A DNA stretch of 64,000 bases from Ascidia mentula (GCA_947561715.1 OX387203.1:12958001-13022000), one strand, 5' to 3'; shown: positions 33,417 to 43,787, counted from the stretch's first letter. The notes: generated from the letters alone by a model not told the origin. Numbers and translations are program-made.

Positions 33417-33525
33417 TCGGATTGTGTGAAAATAAACAAATGTTTTGGGATCATAGTTATGTTATAAAGTGGCACAGTGGTTGTGTTTTGTGCAATTTTT
33501 TGTTTGAACATGCAATGTTATTTTG

Positions 33526-33863
33526 GGGTTGAAATACCCAAGTCTGTCTGAACAACAGTCATTACCCAACAAAGTACAGATTTTAATTTAGGTACTTGTT
33601 GATCATACCCAATTCGTTTATTTTGGGTACAAAACTCAGTTGCATATTTGGGTATAAAAGCCGACTACCCAAAAAAAAGTTTTCATGGAATTGGGTAGAA
33701 TGTTTTTCTACCCAATCATTGATTGAAATTATTTTGGGTAGACATGCTACCCAATTTCACTTGGGTAGATTTTAAGGATACCCAAAATATTTCTCCATTT
33801 TTTTGGGTAAACAAACACACCACCCAAAACTTTAGAAATTTGTACCCAAAATTTTTAACAGTG
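33526..33863 (-). repeat. Right terminal region with TACCCAA repeats
   Basis: Mirror of the left end. It has numerous TACCCAA/TTGGGTA heptamers and ends ...TTTTTAACAGTG at 33863. Confidence 0.75.
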
Positions 33864-34231
33864 TACATAAGCAAAATCGACTTTTCTAAATACAAATACT
33901 ACATGAAACAGGTGAAACTCGATACAAACAAATTCAGAAGCACAAATTTAGTCGAAATGGCACGAAAAACAAAGTGTCTATCGCCAATCTTCTGCAGACC
34001 AAAATTAGGTCGACGGATATTGGCGAAGACGTGTGCGGGGAAAATGCTCCAGCTGACATCTCGACTTCATTAGTTGTCGCTGCTTTTATTATTTAGTTAG
34101 TTGTCGCTGCCCCTTCCCGAACGGAAGGCGAGAGAAGTCACCCATACTTGGCTTTAGCCTATTGTCACTCCAACGAGGTCGCCCTGCCTGCATACTTTTT
34201 TATATACCCATGTTTTGTCAATTTTTTAAGA
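33864..34231. other. No recognised gene
   Basis: Flank of the CACTA-like element. A plus-strand frame (MARKTKCLSPIFC...) carries over from the element end and has no motif. Confidence 0.4.
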
Positions 34232-34340
34232 AATTTTGGAATAAAAAGACTGGGCCATATTGTTATTAACATTGTCATGTTTGAAAAACGTTTAGGCAAA
34301 AACTTATGCCATCTTCAGTTTGAATGACGCGGTTGGTGCA
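34232..34340 (+). repeat. Dispersed repeat, copy 3, at a Penelope-like remnant
   Basis: TTGGAATAAAAAGACTGGGC, TATTAACATTGTCATGTTTG, then GGCAAAAACTTATGCCATCT and TTTGAATGACGCGG. Read on the minus strand it follows the Penelope RT fragment, as a 3' terminal region would. Confidence 0.55.
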
Positions 34341-34539
34341 GCTCTATCATTATAAGGAGCTGACCTGACCGACGTCACAGATAAGGCTTGCACGGGTGTG
34401 ACGTCATTTTGTTATCGGCCACACACCACTTACGGCGGAAAATGCGCAGAAAGCGGCGCAAAACGCAAAAACACACAATAAACGGCATAAAATGCAAAAA
34501 AAAAAAAACATTATACAGTGGTGCAGAAGTGCCGTCCAC

Positions 34540-35014
34540 ATTGTTTACGTAGCACCGAACGTACACAGTTGACAATGAACTTGAGTGGATACCCATTTTT
34601 ATTCAGCAGGTTTATTATGCACTAGAATTCTTCGTGCATGATTTTGTACGTGCTGCTGATCCTGTAGGCACGGTGAAGGAGTGATCGCACAAGGTTGACC
34701 TTGTAATGCCGTGGCACAAAGCTGGACCATTTACTGCAGAGACAAGTGTTGGTTGGCTTCCTGTAGGTAGTTGTGGTGATGGAATCTCCCACTCGTTCAA
34801 TGAGGACATCGAGAAACGAAATCCGTTGCTCACATTCAACGCTTGTTGTAAACATGATATTACGATGAATATTATTTATAGCAGTAAATATTATTTATGT
34901 TTGAGTAGAAAGCGGCCAAGGCACGTACAAACAGGTCGTCCACGTAACGACACAGAACTAGGGGCGATCGTGTGTTCATTGCGAACTGCGTACGTTCGGT
35001 GCTACGTAAACAAT
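34540..35014. repeat. 41-bp inverted repeat within Penelope-like sequence
   Basis: 34540-34580 and 34974-35014 are near-perfect reverse complements (TACGTTCGGTGCTACGTAAA on the plus strand at the right arm). Such inverted arrangements are common at partial tandem or inverted Penelope insertions. Confidence 0.7.
34622..34870 (-). pseudogene. Penelope-like RT C-terminal fragment
   Basis: The minus strand reads CEQRISFLDVLIERVGDSI, TTTTYRKPTNTCLCSKWSSF and VPRHYKVNLVRSLLHRAYRI. The ISFLDVL......(T)YRKPT and P..YK.NL...LLHRAY motifs are the hallmark C-terminal RT part of Penelope-like elements. The adjoining GIY-YIG is missing in this orientation. Confidence 0.8.
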
Positions 35015-35405
35015 ATCAGGTGGACACCATAAAAACCCACGCAAGAAAGCACCAAGTTCTGTGTGATGAGGTTATCATACCACCGAATTCGAAGGGAACT
35101 ATCACGGTTTGTCGACCACTGCACCAACAAGAAAACTGTCTTGTGTGTCGTGCCTGAGCCATGCAAACTTGCGCAGCAGTTTCCATTTAAAGATCGCCAG
35201 AAGACCTTGCACCTCTCGTCCGTGGTGTGCAAGCTATCCTGTTCATGTGGACAAACATCTCGAAACTTGTACACGCGCATCGCTGAACACAAACGATCGC
35301 CAAAGTCGGAAGTGTGCAAACACCTACTTGACCACCCGTCTCACAAGGTTAAGTTTAGTGAGCCACAAATCCTTGCGTTGGCGAGAGACAGGTATGTACC
35401 GTCTC
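34930..35405 (+). pseudogene. Penelope-like GIY-YIG fragment, inverted relative to the RT
   Basis: Plus strand: VLCVVPEPCKLAQQFP, VVCKLSCSCGQTSRNLYTRI, AEHKRSPKSEVCKHLLDH. This is the linker and GIY-YIG module of a Penelope-like element. The sequence stops at about 35405, where LINE 0 sequence begins abruptly, so this is the breakpoint between unique DNA and the SL/LINE array. Confidence 0.75.
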
Positions 35406-36292
35406 CCTGGCGCCTTCTCGTCGAGCGTTGCGACGAGCGCACCTGCGCCCGCCAACGCCGACTCGCTCTTATCTTTGACTTGCTGCTTTTTCGCGCCTGC
35501 GTCTTTATCTGCGGCTGCAGCCGCTTTTCGCTCTTCTACATGGTTTGCGAAACTTGGGCACTCGCGTTTCACGTGGCCCATTTCATGGCAAAAATCGCAC
35601 TTTTTGGGCTGCCCTTCATACGTCACTTCGATAACTTTTTTGCCCAGACGCAGGCGCTCGGGAATGTGATTTTGGGCCAAAACAGAGTTCTTCATAATAA
35701 TGACCCGCTTGCCGCCATAGACGCTCTCGTCGTCATACACTTTCCACCCCTTTTTGACTGGGGCGTATTTCGACATGTAATTTAGCAATGCCGACATTTT
35801 TATGCGCGGGTGAACTTTAGAAAGAAAAACCCGTATCTCATCATCGCAATGGGCGTTGGCATAGACCGCCTTGCCACTTGCTCTAATACTGGCGGCAAGC
35901 TCTTTAGCTTTTTCTGCGGAACTGCAGTTGAATAGAACTTTGCCATTTGGGTAGGGAATTACGCCCTCCAAAAATCGAATACTGATTTTAAGCTGTTTTA
36001 GCAGCTTATAAAGTTCTGGCTTCTTCAGCCCTGGATTAAAAGGGGCTTCAACATCCAAATTAGGGTCGGTATCGAAAGGATCGACCGCTGGCACATTTCC
36101 GGCCGAAACAACAGGCCGGGAAGCTAACGCTTGCGCGTAATTCATAATTTTCGCTGCCTTTTGTGCGTCTCCAACAAAATCGCACGGGCTGGCCACTGGC
36201 AGCTCACCTCTCCTATCAAACAAATAGCAGCCCTTACAAGGGCTGGGCTGGCTTTGCACAGTGGCCTCAGTTAGTCTAGGACAACAGATCAT
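35406..36292 (-). pseudogene. LINE copy 0 ORF1, truncated
   Basis: Start taken as the ATG equivalent to the other copies (MICC...); a second in-frame ATG (MNYAQALASRPV) may be the real start. It contains the RRM-like region (GVIPYPNGKVLFNC, KVHPRIKMSALLN, FAPVKKGW equivalent) and the CCHC knuckle CDFCHEMGHVKREC. It loses the Thr/Pro/Ala-rich linker and Cys-rich tail at the breakpoint near 35405. Confidence 0.8.
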
Positions 36293-36394
36293 AAAACAGA
36301 AATCTAAGGACGAAAACTTGATACTGCTTGAAATCACTGCTGATAGATAGACTCGAATAAATTGCTATATCGCCGAATAGAGGTCAGAACACGT
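35406..36394 (-). mobile_element. Partial SL-array LINE (copy 0), 3' truncated
   Basis: Has the 5' end and the first two thirds of ORF1, then stops at the Penelope remnant. Its 5' junction with an SL unit (ATGCTTGCC side, 36395) is of the same type as copy A. Because the 3' part is missing, this is not the usual 5' truncation of LINEs; recombination or rearrangement at the array edge is likely. Confidence 0.85.
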
Positions 36395-36418
36395 ATGCTT
36401 GCCTTATTCAAATAGAAT
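36395..36418 (-). ncRNA. SL RNA gene 1, interrupted by LINE 0
   Basis: Exact 16-nt leader (36403-36418), but the donor has changed to GCAAGC, and LINE 0 replaces the hairpin and Sm-like site. Confidence 0.8.
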
Positions 36419-36649
36419 GTCGACTGGTGGGAGAGGGTCGGAGCTTGGCCTGGTGGGCACTTGGAGTGGTTGGGACATCGCAAGCACGTGGAATGGCAAT
36501 TTTCAACACTGAGAGTGCAGCGGTAATTACCACGCTTGCAACGACAGAAAAGTATGTCTGACGCTGGACAGTAATTTGGCATAATGAGCACGAGCCGGCG
36601 TTGTCGACGCGGCAACGACGGCGGGGGGCCTTTGCAAACGATTAAGTAG

Positions 36650-36699
36650 TTAAAAAGTAGCCCGCACAGGGCGTGATGCTTACCTTATTCAAATAGAAT
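36650..36699 (-). ncRNA. SL RNA gene 2, intact
   Basis: Leader 36684-36699, then GTAAGCATCAC, hairpin GCCC-TGTGC-GGGC (one-base loop variant) and TACTTTTTAA as Sm-like site. The roughly 50-nt size and layout match the very short Ciona SL RNA; the exact 3' end is inferred. Confidence 0.88.
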
Positions 36700-37314
36700 G
36701 TCGACTGGTGGGAGAGGGTCGGAGCTTGGCCTGGTGGGCACTTGGAGTGGTTGGGACATCGCAAGCACGTGGAATGGCAATTTTCAACACTGAGAGTGCA
36801 GCGGTAATTACCACGCTTGCAACGACAGAAAAGTATGTCTGCCGCTGGACAGTAATTTGGCATAATGAGCACGAGCCGGCGTCGTCGACGCGGCAACGAC
36901 GGCGGGGGGCCTTTGCAAACGATTAAGTAGTTAAAAAGTAGCCCGATTCTATTTTATTCGGGCGGGCTAACAGCCGCCACCACGAATATCACACAAAATT
37001 GTTAAAGGAAAGGAGGGAAATGGGGAGAAATTCATTAGAAAGAGGGCGGAAAGTAAACAAAAGGGTACAATAATGGCGAGACGAAAAGGCACAATGAAAA
37101 AATACAGTTACAGACGCCTAAGGCGCTGCACGAAAAAATACACAAATAAGGACGACCGGAGATTACGAAAAATTATACAGTTGCAGACGACAAGGACGCT
37201 GCACGAGAAAAAAGGACAATACAATATTGGCGACAACAAAAGTACGGAACAATTTAGAGTGTTGCAGACGACAAATTTTATTTGATGTATGTGTTGGTTG
37301 CCCGGGGGATGGGT

Positions 37315-40300
37315 TTAAATTAAATATTGGACGACGTCGGCCAGGACGCTTTCGAGGTCGGCGTTTGACCTGCTCCGTTGCAAAGTAAGTCGAAAGTTCA
37401 TAGTGTGTTTCAGGGTCCGGGTCAGGTGTTGGGGTACGTTAATTAAAGGGCGGGGGTCGTGTTTAATGCGATTACGAGTCTTCCAAATGGTGTGGGTGAG
37501 GGATGTATTTAATAGAGATACAAGGGTTGAGGAGTATGGATTGTCTGACAGGGGGGTTTTAGGGAAAGTTAAATAAGTGGGGGTGTCAAAATATGTAAAG
37601 GTGTTATTAAGGAGGGAATTTAGGGTGTTTTTAACAAGGGATAAAAGTGGCTGTATAGTGGGGCAGGTATGGAAGAGGTGACTGAAGGTTTCCAGGGGGT
37701 AATTACAAAAAAGGCATTGAGGATCTAAATCGAGGGGGAGATAGGACTTCTGGCATTTCAAGGGGAGGATTTTGTGGACTAGTCTATAATTAAAGGTTTT
37801 GAGTTAATTTGGGAAGATGGGGTGGTGTATTTGTGTCCAGTCTGTATGAGTGAATGGGTGTTGGGAATCGTTTATTATGCGGGTATAAAGGGGTTTTGAT
37901 TTGGGACAAAGGAGGTCTTGTTCAGTGGGTTTGATGGTATTGATGAGGGAAAGAATATATTGGTAGTGAGTGGAGGGTGTTGTAGCGTGGGGGAGGTTAT
38001 TTCTTATTCTAAAACTGTATAAATTTGATAAGGGGAGGCCGAGGTGATATTCCAAGAGGGAGAGTTGAGGAGTTGTTGGGGTGTCCAAGATTCGGTGTTT
38101 ATAATAATTTTTTACAGTAAAGAGAAGGGAGAGATCAGCGTATAGGGGTATATTTGCCGCGCCGTAACCACCAAGGTCACGGCGGGCTGCCAAGATGTTA
38201 ATAGGCAAGGTTGGTAGGTTTGGGCCTCCGACAAAGCTTGCCACAATGCCGTCGACCCGCTCTCGTTGCTGGGGTGGTAAGGGGTAAATTTTAGCAAGGT
38301 ACGAAATTTCGGGAAGAAGGATAGTTTTTGAAAGAATGCATTTCGAATCGAAGGTGAGAAAGGGGTTGCTAATAGATTTGGCGCGGGATTGCAAAGAGGT
38401 AATTACTTGGTGCCAAGCCGCTTTTATTACTGAGGGTGCGCCGATGGGAATATTTAACGGTGTAATTTTATCCGGGTTCCACTTAATTTGATTTAAAAAG
38501 GGGTCGTCTGAGAGAGGGTGGAGGATGGCAATTGCTTCTGTTTTGGCGGGGTTCAGTTTAAGACCGGTGAATTTAGAAAATTTATTAATAAGTGACAGGG
38601 CGTTACAGAGGGACTGCCGATGCGCCACCACGAGGGTGACGTCATCGGCGTAAGCAATTGCCTTGGGAATATTGCGGCATGGCACAGGGGTCGAAATGAT
38701 AGAGGGGGTGTTTTGGAGGGCAACGAGCAACGGGTCTAAAGCAATCAGGAAGAGGTTCAGACTAAGGGGGTCTCCTTGTCTGACACCTCTCCTGATGGGA
38801 AAATCCCTTGTGGCGAAGCCATTGACGAAGACCCGGGAGTGGGCGCTGGAGTGAAGAGCAGAAAGATATTGAGTAAAGAGAGGGGGAAAGCGTTTAAGAT
38901 TTAATTGGGAGAGTAACCATGGGAAGGAAATAGAGTCAAAGGCTTTTTGGAAATCAAGAGAAACGAAAAACGAATTTGAATTAATTTGAGAAGCGTGAGA
39001 GTGTAAATCGCGAAGAAGTGTGGTTGCGTCTGAGGTAGAGGATCCGGGGGTAGCAAATTGATTGTGGGATAAAATTAAAGAAATAAAGGGCTTGATACGG
39101 AGGTTAAGGATTTTATGAAGGATTTTGAGGTCGGTATTAAGTAAAGAAATAGGGCGGTAATTGGTCAAAAGGGTGGGGTCGTTTTTCTTGTGGATAATGG
39201 TTATATGGCCGAGATTAAATTCCAATGGGGTGTAGGCGTTTTGGTAGGAGAAGTTGAGGGCTTGGGTAAGGTCGGACCCGATTAGGTCCCAGCAACGAGT
39301 ATAAAACTCGATGCTGAGCCCATCGGGCCCGGGGGTTTTGTTAGGGGAAAAGAGGGAAAGGGCTTTTTTTACTTCGGACATTGTGATGGGGGCTGAGAGG
39401 GAATCTAGGTACTGATCAGGGATTAATTTGGAAGGAAGTTGGGTAAATTGGTCACTGGGGGGCGGCAAGGGAAGTTGTTGGGATGTGTATAAGTCTGTGT
39501 AAAATTTTCGTGTATGGTCTAATATTTCCTTGGGGGTTGTTAAGGGGAGTCCGTGGGGGTCTTGAAATTCGAGAATGGGGGGTTTTCTGCGGGAAGGGAA
39601 AAGCTGGGCATAAAGGGTTTTGTCTGCTATATTTTTGAATTGGGGATCGGATGAAAGGGATTTGATGAGGGAAGAGCGGGCATTGGAAATGTAGGTATTA
39701 TTTAGGGACTTTTTGAGGGATTGGAAGTGGGCTAAGTTTTGTGGGGTTGGGTAGTCGTTTACTGTTTGGCGCGCTATTTCAAATTGCTGGTGAAGGAGGA
39801 GGGTTTCGGTGCGGTGGAGTTGAGCTAATCGTTTTGAATGGGATTGGAGGAGGGATTTAAATTTAGTTTTAAGGGTAAGCCAGAAGTCCATGGGATTTGG
39901 GTGGAAAGGTCCTAGGGTTTGCCAGAGGGGATAATGTTGGGAGAGATCATGTTGAAAGTCAGGGTCAAGGAGGGTAGATGTGTTATTCTTCCAGGAGCCT
40001 TTGCCCCTGGGAGGAGAGGAAATGATGTTGAGGGTGAGGGTAACTAAGTCGTGGTCGGAGAAGGGGCATGGAGTGAAGGTATGTTGCTTAGAGATCAATG
40101 GAGGGGAAATATAAACTCTGTCTATTCGGGATTGGGTACCAGGGGCGCGACGGGAAAATTGACAAAGGGAGGGATGAAGAGTGCGGAAGGAGTCTTGGAG
40201 GTTAAAGGTGGATAATAAATTAATCAAAGGGGGGCTAGGCCGGCGTGACTGTGCAGGGGGATATTTGTCAAGGGTGGGGTTTAAGACGCAATTAAAATCG

Positions 40301-40767
40301 CCGGCCAAAATTAAGGGGTGGGGTGAAGTTAAATAAGGGTAGAGGGAGTCAAAAAAGTTATTTCGAAGGGTAAAATTCTGGGAACCGGAGGGAGCGTAAA
40401 TATTAACTATATGGAAGGTATGGGTTAGGGTTGAGATGTCGGCCGCAATAATGCGACCGGCAGAGTCAGAAAATGAATTGAGAATTTGAAGTGTGGAGGA
40501 GTTTAGAAGAACTGCGACACCACCTTGGGCATAGCCTGTCGGAGGTGCCGAGTTTAAGAGGATGGGGCCAGAAGTCCATTCGGACTTCCACAGGGATTCG
40601 GTTTGGGGAGTAGAGTGAGTTTCTTGGAGGCAAAAAAGGTCAAAGTTCAAAGAGGAAAGGTACCGGAACAGGGCTCTTCTCTTAGGTGCCTGGCCTAGGC
40701 CGTTAACATTAAGGGTGCAAATTCGTAAAAATGACGCCATTTTATTCATAATAAACAAAATACACAA
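37315..40767 (-). pseudogene. LINE copy A ORF2 (APE endonuclease and RT) with nonsense codon
   Basis: Same layout as the intact ORF2 of copies B and C, but a TAA (FPN-stop, 37804-37806) replaces a Tyr codon about 987 codons in. The downstream C-terminal part with the Cys/His motif (CLFCNYPLETFSHLFHTCP) stays in frame to 37315. The lesion is a single substitution, so this copy died recently. The RT catalytic YADD and all endonuclease motifs lie upstream of the stop. The first ATG is 17 nt after the ORF1 stop; MASFLRIC (40740) may be the functional start. Confidence 0.88.
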
Positions 40768-40784
40768 AAGGGGGGGTGGTTTAT

Positions 40785-42539
40785 TTAATAAAAGGTTGAG
40801 TTAAAGTCATTGGGAATTCTAGCTCTACAGCTGCAGACTACGTGTTCCCCGGGCATTAAATTGTATGTGACGCCACAAGTGCAGCTTATCAGCAGGCGTT
40901 GACACTTTTTATTGGTGCAACGAGATGGGCTAAGGTAAAATTCTTCCGCAGCCCAATTGCCACAGCGACATTTAAAATGTGCTGTGTTACATAAACATTT
41001 GATTTGCTCGCCTGCATATGCTGTGTGACAGCATGACGTCTTCTTCTTGGGCGAAGGTGTTGCACTGTTCTTGCGTTTGCGGGATCTCACTGTATGGAAC
41101 CCTTCGTCATCCCGCTTTGGTTTAGGGGTCGATGACGCCATTGGTTGCGTCACTGGGACGGGAGCGTCACTGGAAACCATTTGTGTTGTAGCGGTATCAG
41201 CCAACACGGGCTGCAGGATACTGCGACGTACCGCCTCTGGTGTCTTGATGTTGTTGACAACATTGGTCGTTGGGGCGCTAGAGGGTGATTGCGCCTCTGA
41301 AGTCTTGTTGTTGTTGCTGGGAGTTGTAGCGGTGTCAGCCAACTCGGGCTGCTGCATACTGTGTTGTACCGCCTCTGGTGTCTTGGTTTCTTCGCCAACA
41401 TTGGGCGTTGGGGCGCTAGAGGTTGTAAACGCCTCTGTAGACTTCGCGCCGCTTCCCGTGACGTCAGCTGTCACGGTTGGCGGCGCATCTTCAGTGGCAA
41501 CAGCTGCCACGTCTTTCTTATTCACAGGTGTGACTTCACGTGTCACACCTGGAGTTGTGACGGCTTTATCTGCCGCTTCTGAAGCCTTCGCATTTTGCGT
41601 CGGGGCGGCCTTATCAGCTGCCTCTGAGGTCTTCGCATTTTGCGTCGGGACGGCCTTATCAGCCGCCTCTGGCGCCTTCTCGTCGAGCGTTGCAACGAGC
41701 GCACCTGCGCCCGCCAACGCCGACTCGCTCTTATCGTTGACTTGCTGCGTTTTCGCGCCTGCGTCTTTGACTGCTTTTCGCTCTTCTATATAGTTTGCGA
41801 AACTAGGGCACTCGCGTTTCACGTGGCCCATTTCGTGGCAAAAATCGCACTTTTTGGGCTGGCCTTCGTATGTCACCTCGATAGTTTTTTTGCCCAGACG
41901 CAGGCGCTCAGGAATATGGTTTTGGGCCAATACAGAGCTCTTCATGATTATGACGCGTTTGCCGCCATATACACCTTCCTCATCATACACTTTCCACCCC
42001 TTTTTGACTGGGGCGAACTTCGTCATGAAATTTAGCAAGGCTGCCATTTTAATTCGCGGGTGAACTTTCGATAGAAATACCCGAATTTCGTCGTCACAAT
42101 GGGCATTAGCGTAAACGGCTTTCCCACTGGCTCTGATGGTGGCAGCGAGCTCTTTGGCCTTTTCTGCTGCAGCGCAGTTAAAAACGACCTTTCCGTTTGG
42201 GTAGGGAATTACGCCCTCCAAAGATCGAATGCTCACTTTAAGCTGTTTTAGCAGCTTATAAAGTTCTGGCTTCTTGAGCCCAGGGTTGAAACGGGCTTCT
42301 ACATCGAGATTAGGGTCGGTTTCGAAAGGATCGACCGCTTGCACATTTCCGGCCGAAACAACAGGCCGGGAAACTAACGCTTGCGCGTAATTCATATTTT
42401 GTGCTGCCTTTTGTGCGTCTCCAACAAAATCGCACGGGCTGGCCACTGGCAGCTCACCTCTCCTTTCAAACAAAAAGCAGCCCTTAGAAGGGCTGGGCTG
42501 GCTTTGCGCAGTGGCCTCAGATAGTCTACAACAGATCAT
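40785..42539 (-). CDS. LINE copy A ORF1 (RNA-binding protein)
   Basis: 584 codons if the first ATG is used; MNYAQAL at 42395 is the alternative start, with a better AAAT-ATG-like context in other copies. From the N-terminus: basic/hydrophobic leader, RRM-like region (about 75-180), FAPVKKGWKVYDEEGVYGG, CCHC knuckle CDFCHEMGHVKREC (about 255), then a long Ala/Thr/Pro linker with repeats of EAADKA(V/A)PTQNAK. This linker is longer than in B and C by one repeat. A Cys-rich C-terminal domain follows (CCHTAYAG, CLCNTAHFKCRCGNW, CTCGV, CSCRARIP). It probably binds the LINE RNA and the target. Confidence 0.88.
   Translation of the reverse strand: MICCRLSEATAQSQPSPSKGCFLFERRGELPVASPCDFVGDAQKAAQNMNYAQALVSRPVVSAGNVQAVDPFETDPNLDVEARFNPGLKKPELYKLLKQLKVSIRSLEGVIPYPNGKVVFNCAAAEKAKELAATIRASGKAVYANAHCDDEIRVFLSKVHPRIKMAALLNFMTKFAPVKKGWKVYDEEGVYGGKRVIIMKSSVLAQNHIPERLRLGKKTIEVTYEGQPKKCDFCHEMGHVKRECPSFANYIEERKAVKDAGAKTQQVNDKSESALAGAGALVATLDEKAPEAADKAVPTQNAKTSEAADKAAPTQNAKASEAADKAVTTPGVTREVTPVNKKDVAAVATEDAPPTVTADVTGSGAKSTEAFTTSSAPTPNVGEETKTPEAVQHSMQQPELADTATTPSNNNKTSEAQSPSSAPTTNVVNNIKTPEAVRRSILQPVLADTATTQMVSSDAPVPVTQPMASSTPKPKRDDEGFHTVRSRKRKNSATPSPKKKTSCCHTAYAGEQIKCLCNTAHFKCRCGNWAAEEFYLSPSRCTNKKCQRLLISCTCGVTYNLMPGEHVVCSCRARIPNDFNSTFY
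42471..42494 (-). promoter_or_regulatory. Hairpin plus U-run in the ORF1 leader of LINE A
   Basis: On the minus strand a palindrome AGCCCTTCTAAGGGCT is followed by GCTTTTTG. The layout mimics the hairpin and Sm-like site of the SL RNA that the LINE displaced. The same element exists in copies 0, B and C; in copy 0 the loop changes but the stem is kept. Function is inferred only. Confidence 0.35.
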
Positions 42540-42642
42540 TAACCAGAAATACTAAGACGAAAACTTGTAAGACTGGCTGAAATCACTGTTTTATATAGAC
42601 TCAAATAATTTGCAATATAGCTGAATAGAGGTCAGAACACGT

Positions 42643-42666
42643 ATGCTTGCCTTATTCAAATAGAAT
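42643..42666 (-). ncRNA. SL RNA gene 3, interrupted by LINE A
   Basis: Leader 42651-42666 intact, donor GCAAGC, then LINE A. Type I promoter region. Confidence 0.8.
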
Positions 42667-42897
42667 GTCGACTGGTGGGAGAGGGGCGGAGGTTGGCCTG
42701 GTGGGCACGTTGAGTGGTTGGGACATCGCAAGCACGTGGAATGGCAATTTTCAACACTGAGAGTGCAGCGGTAATTACCACGCTTGCAACGACAGAAAAG
42801 TATGTCTGCCGCTGGACAGTAATTTGGCATAATGAGCACGAGCCGGCGTCGTCGACGCGGCAACGACGGCGGGGGGCCTTTGCAAACGATTAAGTAG

Positions 42898-42947
42898 TTA
42901 AAAAGTAGCCCGGACAGGGCGTGATGCTTACCTTATTCAAATAGAAT
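42898..42947 (-). ncRNA. SL RNA gene 4, type II
   Basis: Leader 42932-42947, donor, hairpin loop TGTCC and U-run intact. Its upstream region has one extra substitution (CAGC for CGGC). Confidence 0.88.
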
Positions 42948-43175
42948 GTCGACTGGTGGGAGAGGGGCGGAGGTTGGCCTGGTGGGCACGTTGAGTGGTT
43001 GGGACATCGCAAGCACGTGGAATGGCAATTTTCAACACTGAGAGTGCAGCGGTAATTACCACGCTTGCAACGACAGAAAAGTATGCCTGCCGCTGGACAG
43101 CAATACAGCATAATGAGCACGGGCCGACGTCGACGCGGCAACGACGGCGGGGGGCCTTTGCAAACGATTAAGTAG

Positions 43176-43225
43176 TTAAAAAGTAGCCCGGAGAGGGCGT
43201 GATGCTTACCTTATTCAAATAGAAT
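43176..43225 (-). ncRNA. SL RNA gene 5, type I
   Basis: Leader 43210-43225; hairpin loop is TCTCC, otherwise intact. Confidence 0.88.
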
Positions 43226-43456
43226 GTCGACTGGTGGGAGAGGGGCGGAGGTTGGCCTGGTGGGCACGTTGAGTGGTTGGGACATCGCAAGCACGTGGAA
43301 TGGCAATTTTCAACACTGAGAGTGCAGCGGTAATTACCACGCTTGCAACGACAGAAAAGTATGTCTGCCGCTGGACAGTAATTTGGCATAATGAGCACGA
43401 GCCGGCGTCGTCGACGCGGCAACGACGGCGGGGGGCCTTTGCAAACGATTAAGTAG

Positions 43457-43506
43457 TTAAAAAGTAGCCCGGACAGGGCGTGATGCTTACCTTATTCAAA
43501 TAGAAT
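43457..43506 (-). ncRNA. SL RNA gene 6, type I
   Basis: Leader 43491-43506; complete, 281 bp from gene 5. One E-to-K type change in the upstream region. Confidence 0.88.
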
Positions 43507-43737
43507 GTCGACTGGTGGGAGAGGGGCGGAGGTTGGCCTGGTGGGCACGTTGAGTGGTTGGGACATCGCAAGCACGTGGAATGGCAATTTTTAACACTGA
43601 GAGTGCAGCGGTAATTACCACGCTTGCAACGACAGAAAAGTATGTCTGCCGCTGGACAGTAATTTGGCATAATGAGCACGAGCCGGCGTCGTCGACGCGG
43701 CAACGACGGCGGGGGGCCTTTGCAAACGATTAAGTAG

Positions 43738-43787
43738 TTAAAAAGTAGCCCGGACAGGGCGTGATGCTTACCTTATTCAAATAGAAT
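43738..43787 (-). ncRNA. SL RNA gene 7, type II
   Basis: Leader 43772-43787; complete. Confidence 0.88.

Larger units (their letters stand above)
26716..33863. mobile_element. CACTA/EnSpm-like DNA transposon with two divergent genes
   Basis: 7,148 bp. Both ends read CACTGTTA inward and are flanked by TA (GTA|CACTG...CAGTG|TAC), so the target duplication is TA, or GTAC if the ends are ACTG. The subterminal 280-340 bp are full of TTGGGTA/TACCCAA heptamers in both orientations. Inside are a minus-strand SAM-domain gene and a plus-strand transposase with a C2H2 finger, divergently transcribed from a roughly 670-bp gap that holds a tRNA-derived SINE. All major exons remain readable, so the element is young, although the transposase has one phase problem. 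Confidence 0.75.
36395..36944 (-). repeat. SL RNA gene array, segment 1 (2 units)
   Basis: Two 281-bp type-I units between LINE 0 and LINE A. The lower unit is cut at its hairpin by LINE 0. The upper end keeps only GGGCTACTTTTT and upstream DNA of the unit cut by LINE A. Confidence 0.9.
36945..42642 (-). mobile_element. SL-array LINE copy A (APE-type, Tx1/L1-like)
   Basis: Full length, about 5.7 kb, in SL orientation. Its 3' end reads ...GAATAAAATAGAATC joined to the target GGGCTAC, without a poly(A) tail. Its 5' end abuts ATGCTTGCC of SL unit 3. It has a short 5' leader with a TATATAAA box, ORF1, ORF2 and a roughly 370-nt 3' UTR. Confidence 0.9.

Noticed and set aside
41047..41793. Long plus-strand frames opposite LINE ORF1 (about 250 codons) in copies A, B and C
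   Set aside because: They mirror the low-complexity Ala/Thr/Pro linker of ORF1 on the other strand and have no motif.
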